A DNA stretch of 64,000 nucleotides, from assembly GCF_006227205.1 (NCBI RefSeq), contig NZ_VCNG01000012.1:186001-250000 (forward strand), written 5' to 3'. The notes under the pieces are model-generated. The model made no database searches, was not told the DNA's origin, and saw only the letters and a list, made by a program, of their open reading frames with translations. Every line of letters starts with the position of its first letter. Positions within the stretch are counted from its first letter, which is position 1. Shown here piece by piece: positions 1 to 8,316 of the stretch. The position numbers and the translations under genes were made by a program. The stretch comes from Pseudomonas sp. ICMP22404 (GTDB lineage Bacteria; Pseudomonadota; Gammaproteobacteria; Pseudomonadales; Pseudomonadaceae).

Positions 1-1
1 T

Positions 2-874
2 GCCGTCGGCAGCCAGGACATTGTCGCCATCGGCGATTGCCCGGTGCTGGTACAGCCTTTGCAACCGATCATGAGCCGCCTGCCGGACATGCTCCGCCGC
101 TTGAGCAAACCCCAGGCACTGGGGCATGTGGAATTGTTCGCCGGCTCGTCCCTGGCGGTATTGCTGCGGCACATGACGCCGCTGTCGGAAGCCGACCTGA
201 CGATCCTCAAGGATTTCTGCGCATTCCATGGCGCCCAACTGTGGCTGCACGGCGAAGGTGAGCCGCAACCGGTCGAAGCTGGATTGACCTTGGGTTATCG
301 CCTGGACACTTGGGACCTGGACCTGGCTTATCGGCCGGGGGATTTCATCCAGGTGAACGCCGGGGTCAACGAGGCGATGATCGCCCAGGCCCTGCAATGG
401 CTGGCGCCGCGATCCGAGGAGCGGGTGCTGGACCTGTTCTGCGGCCTGGGCAACTTTGCCTTGCCGTTGGCGCGGTGCGTGCGTGAGGTGGTGGCCGTGG
501 AAGGCGTGCAGACCATGGTGGATCGGGCGGCGGCCAATGCCGTCAGCAATAATTTGAATAACACTGCCTTTTTTCAGGCCGATTTATCCCAGCCACTGGC
601 GGGTGCCGAGTGGATCGGCGAAGGCTTTTCTGCGGTACTCTTGGACCCACCCCGTGACGGTGCTTTCGAGGTGGTGCGCAAGCTGGCGTCCCTGGGCGCC
701 AAACGGTTGGTTTATGTATCGTGCAACCCGGCAACTTTGGCCCGGGATACGGTCGAATTGATCAAGCAGGGCTACCGGTTAAAACGTGCCGGGATTCTCG
801 ATATGTTTCCTCAAACGGCGCATGTCGAGGCCATGGCGTTATTTGAAGCGAGCCAGGATGGCTTGTCCGACTGA
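2..874 (+). CDS. rlmD: 23S rRNA (uracil-5-)-methyltransferase RlmD, 3' part
   Basis: The gene enters from the left edge, so the N-terminal TRAM/iron-sulfur part is missing and only about 290 codons are present, open from base 2. The family methylates U1939 of 23S rRNA using S-adenosylmethionine. Visible signatures are the SAM-binding segment VLDLFCGLGNFALPLA (about base 427), the LLDPPRDGA motif (about 640) and the catalytic cysteine in YVSCNPATLARD (about 712). The C-terminus HVEAMALFE is typical of RumA-type enzymes. relA follows after about 100 bases on the same strand, the usual Pseudomonas order. Confidence 0.93.
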   Translation, partial: AVGSQDIVAIGDCPVLVQPLQPIMSRLPDMLRRLSKPQALGHVELFAGSSLAVLLRHMTPLSEADLTILKDFCAFHGAQLWLHGEGEPQPVEAGLTLGYRLDTWDLDLAYRPGDFIQVNAGVNEAMIAQALQWLAPRSEERVLDLFCGLGNFALPLARCVREVVAVEGVQTMVDRAAANAVSNNLNNTAFFQADLSQPLAGAEWIGEGFSAVLLDPPRDGAFEVVRKLASLGAKRLVYVSCNPATLARDTVELIKQGYRLKRAGILDMFPQTAHVEAMALFEASQDGLSD

Positions 875-975
875 CCCGTTCGTGTCACCCCGCCACAGTC
901 CTGGGCGGAAACACGGGCAACGAAGGTCAGCGATGTTGACGCATTGAATCTGCGTCGTAGGGAAGGTAAGCAAAG

Positions 976-3222
976 ATGGTACAGGTGAGAGCACACCAGC
1001 CGATCAACACCGACGGCAGTATCAATCTCGAGGCTTGGCTCGATCACGCGGTCAGTATCGACATGGCACTGGATCGCGAAGCCTTGAAGGAAGCCTGCGA
1101 GTTCGCTCGTGAGGCGGAACAGCAACACAACGCGGCGAAGAACCTCTGGTCCGAAGGCACGTCGAGTTTCCAGACGGGCCTGGAGATCGCCGAGATCCTC
1201 GCCGACCTCAAGCTCGACCAGGATTCGCTGGTGGCTGCCGTGCTGTACCGTGGCGTGCGCGAAGGCCAGATCCAGCTGTCGGTGGTCAGCCAGCGCTTCG
1301 GCGCGGTGGTCGCCAAGCTGATCGATGGCGTGCTGCGCATGGCGGCCATCAGCGCCAGCCTCAGCCCGCGTCATTCCATGGTCCTGGGTACCCAGGGCCA
1401 GGTGGAAAACCTGCGCAAGATGCTCGTGGCCATGGTCGACGACGTGCGCGTCGCGCTGATCAAGCTGGCCGAGCGCACTTGCGCGATCCGCGCGGTGAAA
1501 GCCGCCGACGACGAAAAACGCAATCGTGTCGCCCGGGAAGTGTTCGACATCTATGCCCCCCTGGCTCACCGTTTGGGCATCGGTCATATCAAGTGGGAGC
1601 TGGAGGATTTGTCCTTCCGCTACCTGGAGCCGGATCAGTACAAACAAATCGCCAAGCTGCTGCATGAGCGGCGCCTGGACCGCGAGCGCTTCATCACCGA
1701 CGTGATGACCCAACTGCGGGAAGAACTGCAGGCCACGGGCGTGGAGGCCGACATCAGCGGCCGGGCCAAGCACATCTATTCGATCTGGCGCAAAATGCAG
1801 CGCAAGGGGCTGGAGTTCAGCCAGATCTATGACGTGCGCGCCGTTCGCGTGCTGGTCCCGGAAATGCGCGACTGCTACACCGCGCTGGGGATCGTCCATA
1901 CCTTGTGGCGGCACATTCCGAAGGAGTTCGACGACTACATCGCCAACCCCAAGGAAAATGGCTATCGCTCGCTGCACACCGCGGTGATTGGTCCCGAGGG
2001 CAAGGTGCTGGAAGTGCAGATCCGCACCCACGCCATGCACGAGGAAGCCGAGCTGGGTGTCTGCGCCCACTGGAAATACAAGGGCACCGACGTCAAGTCC
2101 GGGTCCAACCACTACGAAGAGAAAATCTCCTGGCTGCGCCAGGTGCTCGAATGGCATGAGGAACTGGGCGACATCGGTGGCCTGGCGGAACAGCTGCGGG
2201 TGGATATCGAGCCGGACCGGGTCTATATCTTCACTCCTGACGGCCATGCCATCGACCTGCCCAAGGGCGCGACGCCGCTGGACTTCGCCTACCGGGTCCA
2301 CACCGAGATCGGCCACAACTGCCGTGGTGCCAAGATCAACGGGCGGATCGTGCCGCTCAACTACAGCCTGCAGACCGGTGAGCAGGTCGAGATCATCACC
2401 AGCAAGCACGGCACGCCGAGCCGCGACTGGCTGAACCCGAACCTGGGCTACATCACCACCTCCCGGGCGCGGGCGAAAATCGTCCATTGGTTCAAGTTGC
2501 AGGCCCGCGACCAGAACGTTGCCGCTGGCAAGACCCTGATCGAGCGCGAACTCAGTCGCCTGGGTCTGCCGCAGGTGGATTTCGACAAGCTGGCCGAAAA
2601 GGCCAACATGAAAACCGCCGAGGACATGTTTGCCGCCCTCGGGGCCGGCGACCTGCGCCTGGCGCAACTGGTCAACCTGGCCCAGCAACTGGTGGAGCCG
2701 GAGCGGGGCAACGAACAACTGGAGCTGATCCCGCGCAAGGCCACCGGCTACAAACCGGGCAAGCGCGGCGATATCCAGATCCAGGGCGTGGGCAACCTGA
2801 TGACCCAGATGGCGGGCTGCTGCCAGCCGTTGCCGGGGGATGCGATCGTCGGCTACATCACTCAGGGGCGTGGCGTGAGCATTCACCGCCAGGACTGTGC
2901 CTCGGTGTTGCAACTGGCCGGTCGCGAACCCGAGCGGATCATCCAGGTCAGTTGGGGGCCGGTGCCGGTGCTCACCTATCCGGTGGACATCGTCATTCGC
3001 GCCTACGACCGCTCCGGGCTGCTGCGTGACGTGTCCCAGGTGCTGCTGAACGAGCGCATCAACGTGTTGGCGGTCAACACCCGCTCGAACAAGGAAGACA
3101 ACACCGCGCTGATGTCCCTGACCATCGAGATTCCGGGGCTGGATGCGCTGGGACGGTTGTTGGGGCGGATCTCCCAGTTGCCGAACATCATCGAGACCCG
3201 GCGTAACCGGACACCGGGTTAA
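976..3222 (+). CDS. relA: GTP pyrophosphokinase RelA, (p)ppGpp synthetase I
   Basis: A 748-residue protein, the usual RelA length. It makes (p)ppGpp from ATP and GTP/GDP on stalled ribosomes with uncharged tRNA. Order of domains: pseudo-hydrolase HD region (about residues 50-180), synthetase (about 230-350, with GRAKHIYSIWRKM and YDVRAVRVLV), TGS (about 400-465, VYIFTPDGHAIDLPKGATPLD), zinc-finger/helical region, and C-terminal ACT (about 665-745). In the HD region the HD..ED hydrolase motif is replaced by YRGVREGQ, so it should be synthetase-only, as expected for RelA rather than SpoT. The ATG at 976 follows a GGAAGGTAAG ribosome-binding site. Confidence 0.97.
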   Translation: MVQVRAHQPINTDGSINLEAWLDHAVSIDMALDREALKEACEFAREAEQQHNAAKNLWSEGTSSFQTGLEIAEILADLKLDQDSLVAAVLYRGVREGQIQLSVVSQRFGAVVAKLIDGVLRMAAISASLSPRHSMVLGTQGQVENLRKMLVAMVDDVRVALIKLAERTCAIRAVKAADDEKRNRVAREVFDIYAPLAHRLGIGHIKWELEDLSFRYLEPDQYKQIAKLLHERRLDRERFITDVMTQLREELQATGVEADISGRAKHIYSIWRKMQRKGLEFSQIYDVRAVRVLVPEMRDCYTALGIVHTLWRHIPKEFDDYIANPKENGYRSLHTAVIGPEGKVLEVQIRTHAMHEEAELGVCAHWKYKGTDVKSGSNHYEEKISWLRQVLEWHEELGDIGGLAEQLRVDIEPDRVYIFTPDGHAIDLPKGATPLDFAYRVHTEIGHNCRGAKINGRIVPLNYSLQTGEQVEIITSKHGTPSRDWLNPNLGYITTSRARAKIVHWFKLQARDQNVAAGKTLIERELSRLGLPQVDFDKLAEKANMKTAEDMFAALGAGDLRLAQLVNLAQQLVEPERGNEQLELIPRKATGYKPGKRGDIQIQGVGNLMTQMAGCCQPLPGDAIVGYITQGRGVSIHRQDCASVLQLAGREPERIIQVSWGPVPVLTYPVDIVIRAYDRSGLLRDVSQVLLNERINVLAVNTRSNKEDNTALMSLTIEIPGLDALGRLLGRISQLPNIIETRRNRTPG

Positions 3223-3236
3223 GCGCAGTCAAAAAA

Positions 3237-3356
3237 TGTGGGAGCAAGCGGGTGGGAGCAAAGCTTGTTCGCGATAACGGGGTTTCGGTCAGCATTCTGT
3301 TGTTGGCCAGACCGCCATCGCGAGCGAGCTTTGCTTCCACAGGCTCGCTCCCACAG
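3237..3356. repeat. REP/REPIN-type palindrome between relA and mazG
   Basis: Imperfect inverted arms built on TGTGGGAGCAAGC...TTCGCGATAA and CCATCGCGAGCGAGC...GCTCCCACA. The left arm carries a partly duplicated GTGGGAGCAA core. This is the common Pseudomonas REP family seen at many other junctions of this window. It can fold in RNA and may act in transcript stability or termination; no coding function is seen. Confidence 0.85.
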
Positions 3357-3380
3357 GGTTTTGTGTGACGAGATGGATTT

Positions 3381-4214
3381 ATGTATAGCCTTGAAGACCT
3401 GCTCCATCTGATGAACCGCCTGCGGGATCCGCAGTACGGTTGCCCGTGGGACATCAAGCAGACCTGGGAGACGATCGTCCCCCATACCCTGGAAGAAGCC
3501 TACGAAGTGGCCGATGCGATCGAACGGGGTGACTTCGATCATGTGCAGGGTGAGCTGGGCGACCTGCTGTTCCAGGTGGTGTATTACAGCCAACTGGCCC
3601 GGGAAGAAAACCGCTTCGAGTTTGCCGGTGTGGTCGACAGCATCACCCGCAAGCTGATCCGTCGCCATCCCCACGTATTTCCCACCGGCGACCTCTATGC
3701 GCCGCTGGATGTGCCGCGCCTGAGCGAAGAGCAGGTCAAGCAGCGCTGGGAGGAAATCAAGGCCGAGGAACGTGCCGAGAAGTCCGCCGCGCCGCAGCAG
3801 CTCTCGCTGCTCGACGATGTACCTGGCGCATTGCCGGCACTGTCCCGTTCGGCCAAATTGCAAAAGCGTGCCGGGCAGGTTGGTTTCGACTGGCCGGACG
3901 CCTTGCCGGTGCTCGACAAGGTCCGGGAGGAACTGGACGAAGTGCTCGAAGCCATGTCGGAAAACGATCAGGCGGCAGTGGCCGACGAGATCGGCGATCT
4001 GCTGTTTTCGGTCGTCAACCTGGCTCGGCACCTCAAGGTCGATCCGGAAGGCGCGCTGCGCGGAGCCAACGCCAAGTTCGAGCGACGCTTCCGTTTTATC
4101 GAACAGGCATTGCGCGACACCCACCGTCCCATGGAAGATTGCACCCTCGAAGAGTTGGACGCCTTGTGGGGCGAAGCCAAACGTCAGGAAAAGAATTTGC
4201 CCAGCTGCGGCTGA
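3381..4214 (+). CDS. mazG: Nucleoside triphosphate pyrophosphohydrolase MazG
   Basis: 277 residues, matching two-domain MazG proteins that hydrolyse (d)NTPs to NMP and pyrophosphate, thought to clear abnormal nucleotides and lower (p)ppGpp. Two MazG repeats are visible: the first with WDIKQTWETIVPHTLEEAYE and GELGDLLFQVVYYSQLA (residues about 25-80), the second with REELDEVLEA and DEIGDLLFSVVNLARHL (about 180-230). The acidic EExxE...ExxD metal-binding pattern is intact in both. It lies just downstream of relA, a placement conserved in many gammaproteobacteria and in keeping with its link to ppGpp metabolism. Confidence 0.95.
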   Translation: MYSLEDLLHLMNRLRDPQYGCPWDIKQTWETIVPHTLEEAYEVADAIERGDFDHVQGELGDLLFQVVYYSQLAREENRFEFAGVVDSITRKLIRRHPHVFPTGDLYAPLDVPRLSEEQVKQRWEEIKAEERAEKSAAPQQLSLLDDVPGALPALSRSAKLQKRAGQVGFDWPDALPVLDKVREELDEVLEAMSENDQAAVADEIGDLLFSVVNLARHLKVDPEGALRGANAKFERRFRFIEQALRDTHRPMEDCTLEELDALWGEAKRQEKNLPSCG

Positions 4215-4240
4215 GGCCGTTGCCTAAGTGAGTAAGCACC

Positions 4241-4780
4241 ATGAGCCTTTCCCTTCGCGACCAGTTGCTCAAAGCAGGACTGGTCAACCAAAAGCAGGTC
4301 AAGCAGGTCGGCAAAGACAAGCAGAAGCAGCAGCGCCTGGCCCACAAAGGCCAGATCGAGCTGGATGATTCCCAGCAGCGCGCCGCCCAGGAAGCCATGG
4401 CCGAGAAGGCCCGGCGCGACCAGGAACTCAACCGGCAGCAGCAGGAGAAGGCCGAGCAGAAGGCCCGTGCCGCGCAGATCAAGCAATTGATCGAAGTCTC
4501 GCGCCTGCCGAAGCTGACCACCGAGGATTACTACAACTTCGTCGACGACAAGAAGGTCAAGCGCATCTCGGTGAACGCCCTGATGCGTAACAAGCTGAGC
4601 AGCGGCTCGCTGGCGATCGTCCACCATGCCGGCGGCTACGAAGTGATCCCGCGCGAGGCCGCCCTGAAGATCCAGGAGCGAGACCCCAAGCGCATCGTCC
4701 AGCTCAATACCCAGACCGAAGAAGTGGACGCCGACGATCCGTATGCGGCGTATCAGATCCCTGATGATTTGATGTGGTAA
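4241..4780 (+). CDS. DUF2058 (YaiL-like) protein
   Basis: A 179-residue, very charged protein starting MSLSLRDQLLKAGLVNQKQ and continuing as a Lys/Gln/Glu/Arg-rich helix (residues 15-85, probable coiled coil), followed by a small globular part with RLPKLTTEDYYNFVDDKK and a C-terminus ending in DDPYAAYQIPDDLMW. This arrangement matches the DUF2058 family (E. coli YaiL), whose function is not established. It starts 26 bases after mazG and is probably co-transcribed with it. Confidence 0.88.
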   Translation: MSLSLRDQLLKAGLVNQKQVKQVGKDKQKQQRLAHKGQIELDDSQQRAAQEAMAEKARRDQELNRQQQEKAEQKARAAQIKQLIEVSRLPKLTTEDYYNFVDDKKVKRISVNALMRNKLSSGSLAIVHHAGGYEVIPREAALKIQERDPKRIVQLNTQTEEVDADDPYAAYQIPDDLMW

Positions 4781-4815
4781 GCCTGGCGCACTGCCGGTGA
4801 GCTAAACCCAAAATT

Positions 4816-4909
4816 CTGTGGGAGCCGAGCTTGCTCGCGATGGCGGCGTATCAGTCAGCAAACGTATCGACTGACATACCGCCATCGCGAGCAAGCTCGG
4901 CTCCCACAG
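4816..4909. repeat. REPIN, near-perfect inverted pair
   Basis: The left arm CTGTGGGAGCCGAGCTTGCT.. (4816-4847) is answered by its reverse complement at 4879-4909, with about 31 bases of loop between. It lies between convergent genes, so it may serve as a bidirectional 3'-end structure. Confidence 0.88.
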
Positions 4910-4925
4910 AGGGGCTCCTACAGGG

Positions 4926-5132
4926 TCAGAGTTGTTCTTGGGATTCTGTTGCCTCATGGGCACGCTGACTTTCCTCGCGCTCCAACTCGGCCTTGTAGCG
5001 GTAGGCCTCTGTCTCGGAGTGGAACATCCCCACCAGCAGATCCTGTTGGCGCACATCCCAGATCTGAATGCCGGCGGCAATGGCTTCGTGGGACATATGG
5101 GCATCATCGCGTTCATTTACTTTCACAGTCAT
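4926..5132 (-). CDS. Small conserved hypothetical protein
   Basis: A 68-residue acidic protein reading MTVKVNERDDAHMSHEAIAA and ending EATESQEQL. I chose the ATG at 5132 rather than the further one at 5165, because GGAG lies 8 bases upstream of 5132. There is a short folded-looking middle (IQIWDVRQQDLLVGMFHSE) and a charged helical tail. No family is recognised. It is alone on its strand, flanked by REP elements on both sides. Confidence 0.6.
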   Translation of the reverse strand: MTVKVNERDDAHMSHEAIAAGIQIWDVRQQDLLVGMFHSETEAYRYKAELEREESQRAHEATESQEQL

Positions 5133-5350
5133 CTTGCAAACTCCAATCTCTGTCATCTGCAGCAAGGCGTGTGCAGGACTTTGTTATAGATTTGGATAGC
5201 CTGCTAAGTAAATGCCCTGGCCGATTAAGAAGTTTTCATGAACAGCGCAATAATCCCGCAGGCCGGGCAGGGCGCGGCGTTTGCTCGCAGGCGGGTGGTT
5301 CATGAAAAAGGTTTCATGTGGCAGAAACCACGCTTGAGTGATGCAGGCCC

Positions 5351-5438
5351 CGTGGGAGCAAAGCTTGCTCGCGATAAACGATGACGCGGTCGGCAGAAAC
5401 CGAGGCGCCTGCATCGCGGGCAAGCCTTGCTCCCACAA
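5351..5438. repeat. REPIN-type inverted pair
   Basis: CGTGGGAGCAAAGCTTGCTC (5351) paired with GCATCGCGGGCAAGCCTTGC.. ending CTCCCACAA near 5438. The arms differ at several bases, so the two REP halves have drifted. Confidence 0.82.
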
Positions 5439-5464
5439 AGCTCCCACAGAGTCGAAATCCAGGC

Positions 5465-5492
5465 AAAAAAAAGCCCCGCATCGGCGGGGCTT
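5465..5492 (-). terminator. Rho-independent terminator of the DUF3108-purN-purM transcript
   Basis: On the minus strand the DUF3108 stop codon is followed by GAAGCCCCGCCGATGCGGGG and then CTTTTTTTT: a GC stem with a short loop and a U run. Confidence 0.88.
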
Positions 5493-5509
5493 CCTGGTGT
5501 TCGCGTCGA

Positions 5510-6223
5510 TCAGCTGCCTTTCACAGGCTTGCCGTTGACCGTGCCGTCCAGGAGCATGATGTTGTACTCCTTGCCGTCAGTCTCGACCTGTTGCAGGCGG
5601 ACCAGCAGGTAGTCCCAGTCCTTGGCGAACCAGAGTACGGTGGTGCGTTTGCTCTGTGTCGGATCGCGTACGCGCTCGACCTTGATCGCGTCGATCTGGC
5701 CGGCCTTGGTGTCGACCTTTTCCGAGCCCAGCACGCGGAAGTCGTAGGTATCGACTTCGCCGTCATCGACGACCTGGTAGCTCATGCTCTTCTTGCCGGC
5801 CGCGACGTCGTGCTGCAGGGCCAACTGATAAGTGGATTTATCGACCATGCCACGGTTCAGCGGCAGCTTCACCGCATCACCGCGATCGGTGCCGGTGACC
5901 ATCTTCGTGCTCCAGTCGAAGTCCAGGTCGGCCTTCTTGGCCTTGCCCAGGCCACCGCGTTCGAAGTGGTAGGACTGCGGCAGCAGCGTGTCCTTGTCCA
6001 GGGTCAGTGTGCTTTCTTCCGTCAGGCTGGCGATCATCATCGACGCCTTGAAGCTCAGCTTCCAGGTGCCGTTGGCCTCCTTGGTCAGGCTGCGCTCGGC
6101 GGTGCCGCTCATCGGCAGCTGCTTCCAGTCGGCGGTGTAGCTGGCGGAGAACGGTTGAAGGTCTGAAGCCTGTGCCAGGGGCAAGGCAAGCAGAGCACAG
6201 GCGAAGAGCAGGGCGCGACGCAT
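5510..6223 (-). CDS. DUF3108 domain periplasmic protein
   Basis: 237 residues starting MRRALLFACALLALPLAQAS, a clear Sec signal peptide with likely cleavage after AQA. The start at 6223 is preferred over an upstream in-frame codon because AGGAG lies just before this ATG and the upstream residues overlap purN. The mature protein (about 215 residues) has the beta-rich pattern of DUF3108 proteins, for example FSASYTADWKQLPMSGTAER and ALQHDVAAG; the family is exported and of unknown role. It is the last gene of purM-purN-DUF3108. Confidence 0.85.
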   Translation of the reverse strand: MRRALLFACALLALPLAQASDLQPFSASYTADWKQLPMSGTAERSLTKEANGTWKLSFKASMMIASLTEESTLTLDKDTLLPQSYHFERGGLGKAKKADLDFDWSTKMVTGTDRGDAVKLPLNRGMVDKSTYQLALQHDVAAGKKSMSYQVVDDGEVDTYDFRVLGSEKVDTKAGQIDAIKVERVRDPTQSKRTTVLWFAKDWDYLLVRLQQVETDGKEYNIMLLDGTVNGKPVKGS

Positions 6224-6231
6224 AAAATCTC

Positions 6232-6894
6232 CTAGTGTCGAATCAAATGGCCGCTGGCGGCGAGCAACTGGCCGTCCAGTGAGGCACCACGATCGTCGAG
6301 GGTCAGCCGTCCTTCGGCAAACCAACGCACGGCCATCGGGTAGATCTGGTGTTCCCGGGCGTGAACCCGTTCTGCCAGGCTTTGCGGCGTGTCGTGCAAC
6401 TCTACCGGTATTACTGCCTGTACGACCAGTGGTCCGCCATCGAGTTCCTCGGTGACAAAGTGCACCGAGCAGCCGTGCTCGGTCTCTCCGGCCTCCAGCA
6501 CGCGCTGGTGAGTGTGTAACCCTTTGTATTTGGGCAGCAGCGATGGGTGGATATTGAACAGGCGGCCCTGATAGTGGCGCACGAAGCCAGCGCTGAGGAT
6601 GCGCATGAAGCCAGCCAGGACCACCAGGTGGGGAGTGAAGGCGTCGATCTGTTCGATCAGTGCGGCGTCGAAGGCCTCGCGGCCGTCGAACGCCTTGTGA
6701 TCCAGGACACGGGTGTCGATACCCGCGTCCTTGGCACGTTGCAGGCCGTAGGCATCGGCGCGGTTGGAAATCACCGCGCGGATACGGACCGGGCTGTCGC
6801 CGGTCCGTGTGCTGTCGATCAGCGCCTGCAAGTTACTGCCGGTGCCGGACAGTAGCACCACGACGTCACAGGTTGCAGGCATGTTTTCCTGCAT
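6232..6894 (-). CDS. purN: Phosphoribosylglycinamide formyltransferase PurN
   Basis: 220 residues. It transfers the formyl group of 10-formyl-tetrahydrofolate to GAR in step 3 of de novo purine synthesis. Seen: the N-terminal VVLLSGTGSNLQALID phosphate-binding segment, catalytic Asn/His in FNIHPSLLPKYKGLHTH and the catalytic Asp in TEELDGGPLV. The ATG at 6894 overlaps the purM stop (TGATG), so translation is probably coupled; a second in-frame ATG four codons on is possible. Confidence 0.95.
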   Translation of the reverse strand: MQENMPATCDVVVLLSGTGSNLQALIDSTRTGDSPVRIRAVISNRADAYGLQRAKDAGIDTRVLDHKAFDGREAFDAALIEQIDAFTPHLVVLAGFMRILSAGFVRHYQGRLFNIHPSLLPKYKGLHTHQRVLEAGETEHGCSVHFVTEELDGGPLVVQAVIPVELHDTPQSLAERVHAREHQIYPMAVRWFAEGRLTLDDRGASLDGQLLAASGHLIRH

Positions 6895-7952
6895 CAGTGA
6901 GCCTTGAGGTTTTTCAGCTCGACCTGGGCAGCGCCTTCGGCCGCGGTTGCGATCTGGCCGATGACCCAAGGCTGTTCGCCCGCTTCACGCAGCACGTTCA
7001 AGGCGGTCTCGACGTGCTCCTGAGCCACGCAGATCACCATGCCCACGCCGCAGTTCAGCACGCGGTGCATTTCGGTTTCGTCGACGTTGCCTTTCTCTTG
7101 CAGCCAGTCGAACACCGCCGGGCGGGTCCAGCTTGCCACGTCGACCACCGCCTGGGCGCCTTTTGGCAGGACGCGCGGGATGTTGTCCAGCAGGCCGCCG
7201 CCGGTGATGTGGGCCATGGCCTTGACGGCGCCGGTGTCCTTGATCAGCTTGAGCAGCGGCTTGACGTAGATGCGGGTCGGGGCCATCAGCAGGTCGGTCA
7301 GTGGCTTGCCGTCGAGCTGGATGTTTTCGATGTCGGCGCCGGACACTTCGATGATCTTGCGGATCAGCGAGTAGCCGTTGGAGTGCGGGCCGGAAGACGG
7401 CAGGGCGAGCAGGGCATCGCCGGTGGCGACTTTCGAGCCGTCGATGATCTCGGCTTTTTCCACGACGCCGACGCAGAAGCCGGCCAGGTCGTAGTCTTCG
7501 CCCTCGTACATGCCTGGCATTTCAGCGGTTTCGCCGCCGACCAGGGAGCAGCCGGACAGTTCACAGCCGGCACCGATGCCAGTCACGACCTGGGCGGCGG
7601 TGTCGACGTTCAGCTTGCCGGTGGCGTAGTAGTCGAGGAAGAACAACGGCTCGGCACCGCAGACCACCAGGTCGTTCACGCACATGGCCACCAGGTCGAT
7701 GCCGATGCTGTCGTGTTTGTTCAGGTTCAGCGCCAGGCGCAGCTTGGTGCCCACACCGTCGGTGCCCGAGACCAGCACCGGTTGTTTGTAGCCGGCCGGG
7801 ATCTCGCAGAGGGCGCCGAAACCGCCCAGGCCGCCCATGACTTCCGGGCGCGCAGTGCGCTTGGCGACGCTCTTGATGCGTTCGACCAATGCTTCACCGG
7901 CGTCGATGTCTACACCGGCGTCCTTGTAGCTCAGGGAGGGTTGCTTGCTCAT
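6894..7952 (-). CDS. purM: Phosphoribosylformylglycinamidine cyclo-ligase PurM
   Basis: 352 residues, AIR synthetase, which closes the imidazole ring (FGAM + ATP to AIR) in step 5 of purine synthesis. Recognisable segments: SYKDAGVDIDAGEALVERIK at the N-terminus, LVSGTDGVGTKL and IGIDLVAMCVNDLVVCGAEP (ATP-binding), GGETAEMPGMY and AHITGGGLLDNIPRVLP. It is the first gene of a minus-strand operon with purN and a DUF3108 gene; a divergent gene starts 364 bases upstream. Confidence 0.97.
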   Translation of the reverse strand: MSKQPSLSYKDAGVDIDAGEALVERIKSVAKRTARPEVMGGLGGFGALCEIPAGYKQPVLVSGTDGVGTKLRLALNLNKHDSIGIDLVAMCVNDLVVCGAEPLFFLDYYATGKLNVDTAAQVVTGIGAGCELSGCSLVGGETAEMPGMYEGEDYDLAGFCVGVVEKAEIIDGSKVATGDALLALPSSGPHSNGYSLIRKIIEVSGADIENIQLDGKPLTDLLMAPTRIYVKPLLKLIKDTGAVKAMAHITGGGLLDNIPRVLPKGAQAVVDVASWTRPAVFDWLQEKGNVDETEMHRVLNCGVGMVICVAQEHVETALNVLREAGEQPWVIGQIATAAEGAAQVELKNLKAH

Positions 7953-8316
7953 GATCCAGGCCTTTAGGGGGGATTTCTGGGTAACGACCGATCGCCGGGG
8001 CCTTTGAATAACCGTTGTACGAATTATTCCGGGTGCCCAGCCATTGCCGGTCTGCGAAGGCGCGCGATTTTATCAGGCTTGTGGGGCAGCGGCCATCCTC
8101 GCGCCGACGGGCAGGGACATATCCGAGGAAAAAAACCGATATTTCTTCTGTTGGTGCTGCGCGGTGCGCCTGTATAAGGTGTAGCGGTAACCGGCTATGG
8201 TTACGCGGTGCGAAACTTCCATCGGGTGTGTGAATGTTTTGCCAGGTGCTGTGGTCACAGCCATGCTCCGTTTCTTCACACGGCTTGTTCCAGTCGTTTA
8301 TGTCCGGGAATATTCC
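7953..8316. promoter_or_regulatory. Divergent promoter region, purM / DUF2066 gene
   Basis: 364 bases without a credible gene. It must hold the purM promoter on the minus strand and the promoter of the DUF2066 gene on the plus strand. A short inverted repeat GTAACC-GGCTAT-GGTTAC lies at 8187-8204. No confident -35/-10 pair could be picked by eye. Confidence 0.5.

Larger units (their letters stand above)
5133..5509. other. Intergenic stretch with REP, terminator and an 11-bp inverted repeat
   Basis: Contents: leader of the small minus-strand gene; an exact inverted repeat TTTTCATGAAC (5233-5243) / GTTCATGAAAA (5298-5308); a possible but poorly supported 39-codon minus-strand ORF (5184-5303) with no good ribosome-binding site; a REP pair at 5351-5438; and a terminator at 5465-5492. 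Nothing else coding is convincing. Confidence 0.6.

Noticed and set aside
811..2913. 700-codon minus-strand open frame opposite relA
   Set aside because: Shadow of the relA reading frame in GC-rich DNA; low-complexity His/Gln/Leu composition and no ribosome-binding site.
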